Of a stretch of DNA of 37,808 bases, positions 35,305 through 37,808 are shown piece after piece. The notes beneath the pieces were generated by a model. The model ran no database searches and was not told where the DNA came from. It saw only the letters and a list, made by a program, of their open reading frames with translations. How positions within the stretch are numbered: the stretch's first letter is position 1; every line of letters starts with the position of its first letter. The position numbers were made by a program, and so were the translations under genes. Source of the stretch: Clostridiaceae bacterium (GTDB taxonomy: Bacteria > Bacillota > Clostridia > CAYPLH01 > DUMO01); assembly GCA_012839865.1 (NCBI GenBank), contig DUMO01000086.1, positions 1-37,808 on the forward strand. The letters are read 5' to 3'.

Positions 35305-36669
35305 ATGAAATACGATTTGATTATAATAGGCGGAGGCCCGGCAGGGTATTTGGCTGCTGAAAGGGCAGGCAGTGCAGGACTTAATGTATTGTTGTTTGAA
35401 AAAAGCCATCTTGGAGGAGTTTGCTTGAATGAAGGGTGCATACCTTCAAAAACACTGCTTCATTCTGCAAAAATATTGGATTATTCAAAGTTTGGCGAAA
35501 AATATGGGGTGGTGAACGAAAACACGGTTTTTAGCCACGAGACAGTAATAAAAAGAAAAAACAAAGTGGTGAAAACCCTTACCGCAGGTATAAATGCACA
35601 ACTTAAAAAAAGCAAGGTGCAGGTTGTTGAAGATACTGCAAGGATAATGGGCAAAGACAGAGATGGATTCATTATTGGCGCCGGAAGCGACACTTACACG
35701 GCAGACAGGTTATTGATTGCGACCGGTTCGGTTCCTGTTGTTCCACCCATACCAGGACTTTCGGAGGGACTCTCAAAGGGTTTTGTTCTTACCAATAAAG
35801 AAATTCTTGACATAGAAAACATTCCGGAATCTCTAGTAATAATCGGAGGCGGAGTTATAGGACTTGAAATGGCTTCCTATTTCAATTCGGGAGGCAGCAA
35901 AGTTACGGTTATAGAAATGCTGGATCATATTGCAGGAAATACCGATAGGGAAATTTCTGAAATACTGCTGAAGAATTATACAAAAAAAGGTGTTGATTTT
36001 AAACTTGGCTGCAAGGTTACAGAAATTGGAGACGGTCTGGTTTACTGTGAAAAAGACGGTCAAAAAGCTGCGGTGGAAGCCAAAAAGGTGCTCCTCAGCA
36101 TTGGGAGAAAGCCTTCAACTGCGGGTCTGGGACTTGAAAACATTGGCGTGGAACTTAACCGGGGATGCATCGTGATTGATGACTGCTGCAGGACAAATAT
36201 TCCGGGAGTATATGCAGCAGGAGATGCAACAGGGAAACTGATGCTTGCCCATGTGGCTTACAGACATGCAGAGGTTTGTGTAAACAACATTTTAGGTAAA
36301 AAAGACCATGTCAGGTACAATGCAATACCTTCAGTGATTTATACAAATCCTGAAGTGGCATGCGTGGGTGAAACCGAAGAAAGCGCTAAAAACAAAGGGA
36401 TAGAATATCTAAAGGCAACTGTACCCCTCAGGTTCAGTGGAAGGTATCTTGCGGAAAATGAGGGCGGAGACGGTATTTGCAAAGTACTGGTGAACAGCAC
36501 ACATCGGAACATTATTGGAGTTCACATGATTGGCAACTATTCATCCGAGATTATTTATGGAGCAGGGTTGATGATTGAAGCCGAGCTTAGGATTGACGAA
36601 TTAAAGGAACTGGTATTCCCGCATCCTACGGTATGTGAAGTAATACGTGAAGCATTATTCATGATGTAA
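35305..36669 (+). CDS. lpdA: Dihydrolipoyl dehydrogenase (E3)
   Basis: Flavoprotein that reoxidises the dihydrolipoyl group of E2 with NAD+. Start ATG 35305 lies 5 nt after GGAGG, giving 454 aa; the 20-codon longer frame includes that ribosome site. It has an FAD motif GGGPAGY, the redox disulfide C40-C45 (CLNEGCIPSK), an NAD motif IGGGVIGLEMA, a second FAD contact TNIPGVYAAGDATG, and the C-terminal catalytic pair H440/E445 (HPTVCE). It lies between E2 and E1 in one operon. Confidence 0.95.
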   Translation: MKYDLIIIGGGPAGYLAAERAGSAGLNVLLFEKSHLGGVCLNEGCIPSKTLLHSAKILDYSKFGEKYGVVNENTVFSHETVIKRKNKVVKTLTAGINAQLKKSKVQVVEDTARIMGKDRDGFIIGAGSDTYTADRLLIATGSVPVVPPIPGLSEGLSKGFVLTNKEILDIENIPESLVIIGGGVIGLEMASYFNSGGSKVTVIEMLDHIAGNTDREISEILLKNYTKKGVDFKLGCKVTEIGDGLVYCEKDGQKAAVEAKKVLLSIGRKPSTAGLGLENIGVELNRGCIVIDDCCRTNIPGVYAAGDATGKLMLAHVAYRHAEVCVNNILGKKDHVRYNAIPSVIYTNPEVACVGETEESAKNKGIEYLKATVPLRFSGRYLAENEGGDGICKVLVNSTHRNIIGVHMIGNYSSEIIYGAGLMIEAELRIDELKELVFPHPTVCEVIREALFMM

Positions 36670-36720
36670 ATTGAGATATAAGTTTCTTATACAAAAGTTG
36701 TTACCCGAAACAAAGCTAAA

Positions 36721-36785
36721 TTAACTTGGCATAAAATATAACTGCGCCAAACCTCCCTGTAACTTCATATTTTATGTCAAGTTAA
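36721..36785 (+). other. Strong hairpin between E3 and E1 genes
   Basis: Arms 36721-36739 and 36767-36785 pair over all 19 positions as RNA (18 Watson-Crick and one G-U) around a 27-nt loop. It lies 51 nt after the lpdA stop and 75 nt before the E1 start. No U-run follows, so it is not a classic terminator. It may set relative expression by mRNA processing or protection, or act as DNA-level dyad. Confidence 0.65.
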
Positions 36786-36860
36786 CTTTCATGCTGTCAA
36801 TGTTAATCATTTGATGAGTTGGTCGGAATATAAACATGCAATACAAGGAGTGTGAAAAGA

Positions 36861-37808
36861 ATGCCAAAATCGCAGTTCGTAGATCCATCAATTGTCAGGA
36901 AGAAAGGTAAAATTGTTTTCAGGGATATACCTGTCAACCAGTATGACAAAACAATTGAAGAGGAAAAACAGAACTTTTCAAAATCTGATTTTCTTAGAAT
37001 TTTCAGGGACATGGCAATAATCCGGGAATTTGAGACAATGCTGAATTTGATTAAGACCACGGGGGAGTATAATGAAATCAAATATAACCACCCCGGACCG
37101 GCACATCTTTCCGTAGGGCAGGAATCCTCTGCAGTCGGCCAGGCATACCTGTTGGACAGAGATGATTTTATTTTTGGTTCACACAGAAGCCATGGTGAAA
37201 TTATTGCAAAAGGCCTGTCTGCCATCTGGAAAACTGATGATTCGAAATTGCTTGAAATAATGAGGGAGTATGACGACGGAAAAATTCTGAACATAATCGA
37301 AAAGGAACAAGGGAACAACAGCGATGTTAAAAACATGGCAGTTGATTTTCTGATATACGGAACACTTGCGGAAATTTTTGCCCGGGTCACAGGCTTCAAC
37401 AAGGGCCTTGGGGGATCAATGCACGCATTTTTCCTGCCCTTTGGTATATATCCCAATAATGCAATTGTCGGAGGTTCAGCCGATATTGCCACCGGTGCGG
37501 CACTTTATAAAAAAATCAACAAGAAAAACGGTATAATTATTGCCAACATTGGTGATGCTTCTTTAGGTTGCGGCCCTGTATGGGAAGCTCTGTGCCTTGC
37601 AACCATGGACCAGTATAAAAAACTGTGGGAAGGTGAATACAATGGTGGTTTGCCAATTATATTCAACTTCTTCAATAATCAATATGGCATGGGTGGTCAG
37701 ACAGACGGAGAGACAATGGGATATGGCATGCTTGCCAGGCTGGGTGCCGGCATAAACCCCGAACAAATGCATGCAGAAAGGATAGATGGATACAATCCTC
37801 TTGCAGTA
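36861..37808 (+). CDS. 2-oxoacid dehydrogenase E1 component, 3'-truncated by the window end
   Basis: Thiamine-diphosphate enzyme that decarboxylates the 2-oxoacid (or acetoin) and loads the lipoyl group of E2. ATG 36861 follows AAGGAGTG; 316 codons are visible and the frame is open at the edge. E1-alpha features: [35 protein letters not shown], and the ThDP site from GDASLGCGP (from residue 231) to NN (272-273). The GDxx-to-NN spacing and the insertion before GGSMH (about residues 117-185) are longer than in ordinary E1-alpha. This hints at the long E1 type in which alpha and beta are fused, but the missing 3' part must show that. Confidence 0.85.
   Translation, partial: MPKSQFVDPSIVRKKGKIVFRDIPVNQYDKTIEEEKQNFSKSDFLRIFRDMAIIREFETMLNLIKTTGEYNEIKYNHPGPAHLSVGQESSAVGQAYLLDRDDFIFGSHRSHGEIIAKGLSAIWKTDDSKLLEIMREYDDGKILNIIEKEQGNNSDVKNMAVDFLIYGTLAEIFARVTGFNKGLGGSMHAFFLPFGIYPNNAIVGGSADIATGAALYKKINKKNGIIIANIGDASLGCGPVWEALCLATMDQYKKLWEGEYNGGLPIIFNFFNNQYGMGGQTDGETMGYGMLARLGAGINPEQMHAERIDGYNPLAV

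Noticed and set aside
36803-37492. A 229-codon minus-strand frame at the right end
   Set aside because: It is antisense to E1, whose plus-strand frame is open to the window edge and has the conserved ThDP motifs.
1-37808. tRNA genes, CRISPR arrays, transposases, integrases and toxin-antitoxin pairs
   Set aside because: Reading both strands gave no regularly spaced repeats, CCA-type cloverleaf or recognisable mobile-element enzyme; the only repeats are those listed.

Overview
This 37.8 kb window looks chromosomal and comes from an anaerobic, spore-forming Clostridia-type Firmicute. Gene content and style (Pro/Thr-rich linkers, strong AGGAGG ribosome sites, five likely TTG starts, AT-rich gaps) resemble the Acetivibrio/Clostridium thermocellum group. 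That assignment is an inference from reading and was not searched. No tRNA, rRNA, CRISPR array, transposase or phage gene was found.

Layout. 1-2.9 kb (minus): argG-argH, the last two steps of arginine synthesis, behind a promoter that overlaps an ARG-box-like palindrome. 3.2-6.1 kb (plus): ruvC-ruvA-ruvB (Holliday junction processing) and queH (queuosine). 6.4-10.7 kb (plus): a large secreted multidomain amidase and a two-GerMN-domain lipoprotein, suggesting cell-wall or spore work. 11.2-16 kb (plus): nadD-yqeK-LytR_C protein-rsfS-leuS, followed by a DUF3048 protein. 17.3-20.5 kb (minus): galE, a sugar-1-phosphate nucleotidyltransferase and a hexosamine-type kinase, together a sugar activation module. 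20.6-24 kb (minus): an AMP-forming acyl-CoA synthetase and a D,D-carboxypeptidase; a ComEA-like protein diverges on the plus strand. 25.2-29.9 kb (minus): a one-carbon/corrinoid set comprising a corrinoid protein, a RACo-type ferredoxin-ASKHA reactivase, a PocR-AraC regulator and a Cys-rich DUF2284 protein, with no methyltransferase in view. 30.6-31.7 kb (plus): an ATPase with internally duplicated P-loop halves. 31.9-33.1 kb (minus): a SorE-like zinc dehydrogenase. 33.7 kb to the end (plus): a 2-oxoacid (pyruvate or acetoin) dehydrogenase operon in the order E2, E3, E1, with E1 cut by the window edge.

The most unusual item is a non-coding interspersed repeat. A 171-bp core occurs at 10821-10991 (plus) and 30214-30384 (minus); the two copies align without gaps at 159/171 identity. 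Each core folds into a long outer stem enclosing inner hairpins, and one inner stem shows a compensatory C-G to T-A change between copies. The cores sit inside longer imperfect terminal inverted repeats. This looks like a mobile palindromic (MITE-like) element or a structured RNA family. Other structured DNA includes a 19-bp hairpin between the E3 and E1 genes, a 19-bp operator-like palindrome in the sorE/E2 gap, and a two-block direct repeat before the GerMN gene.
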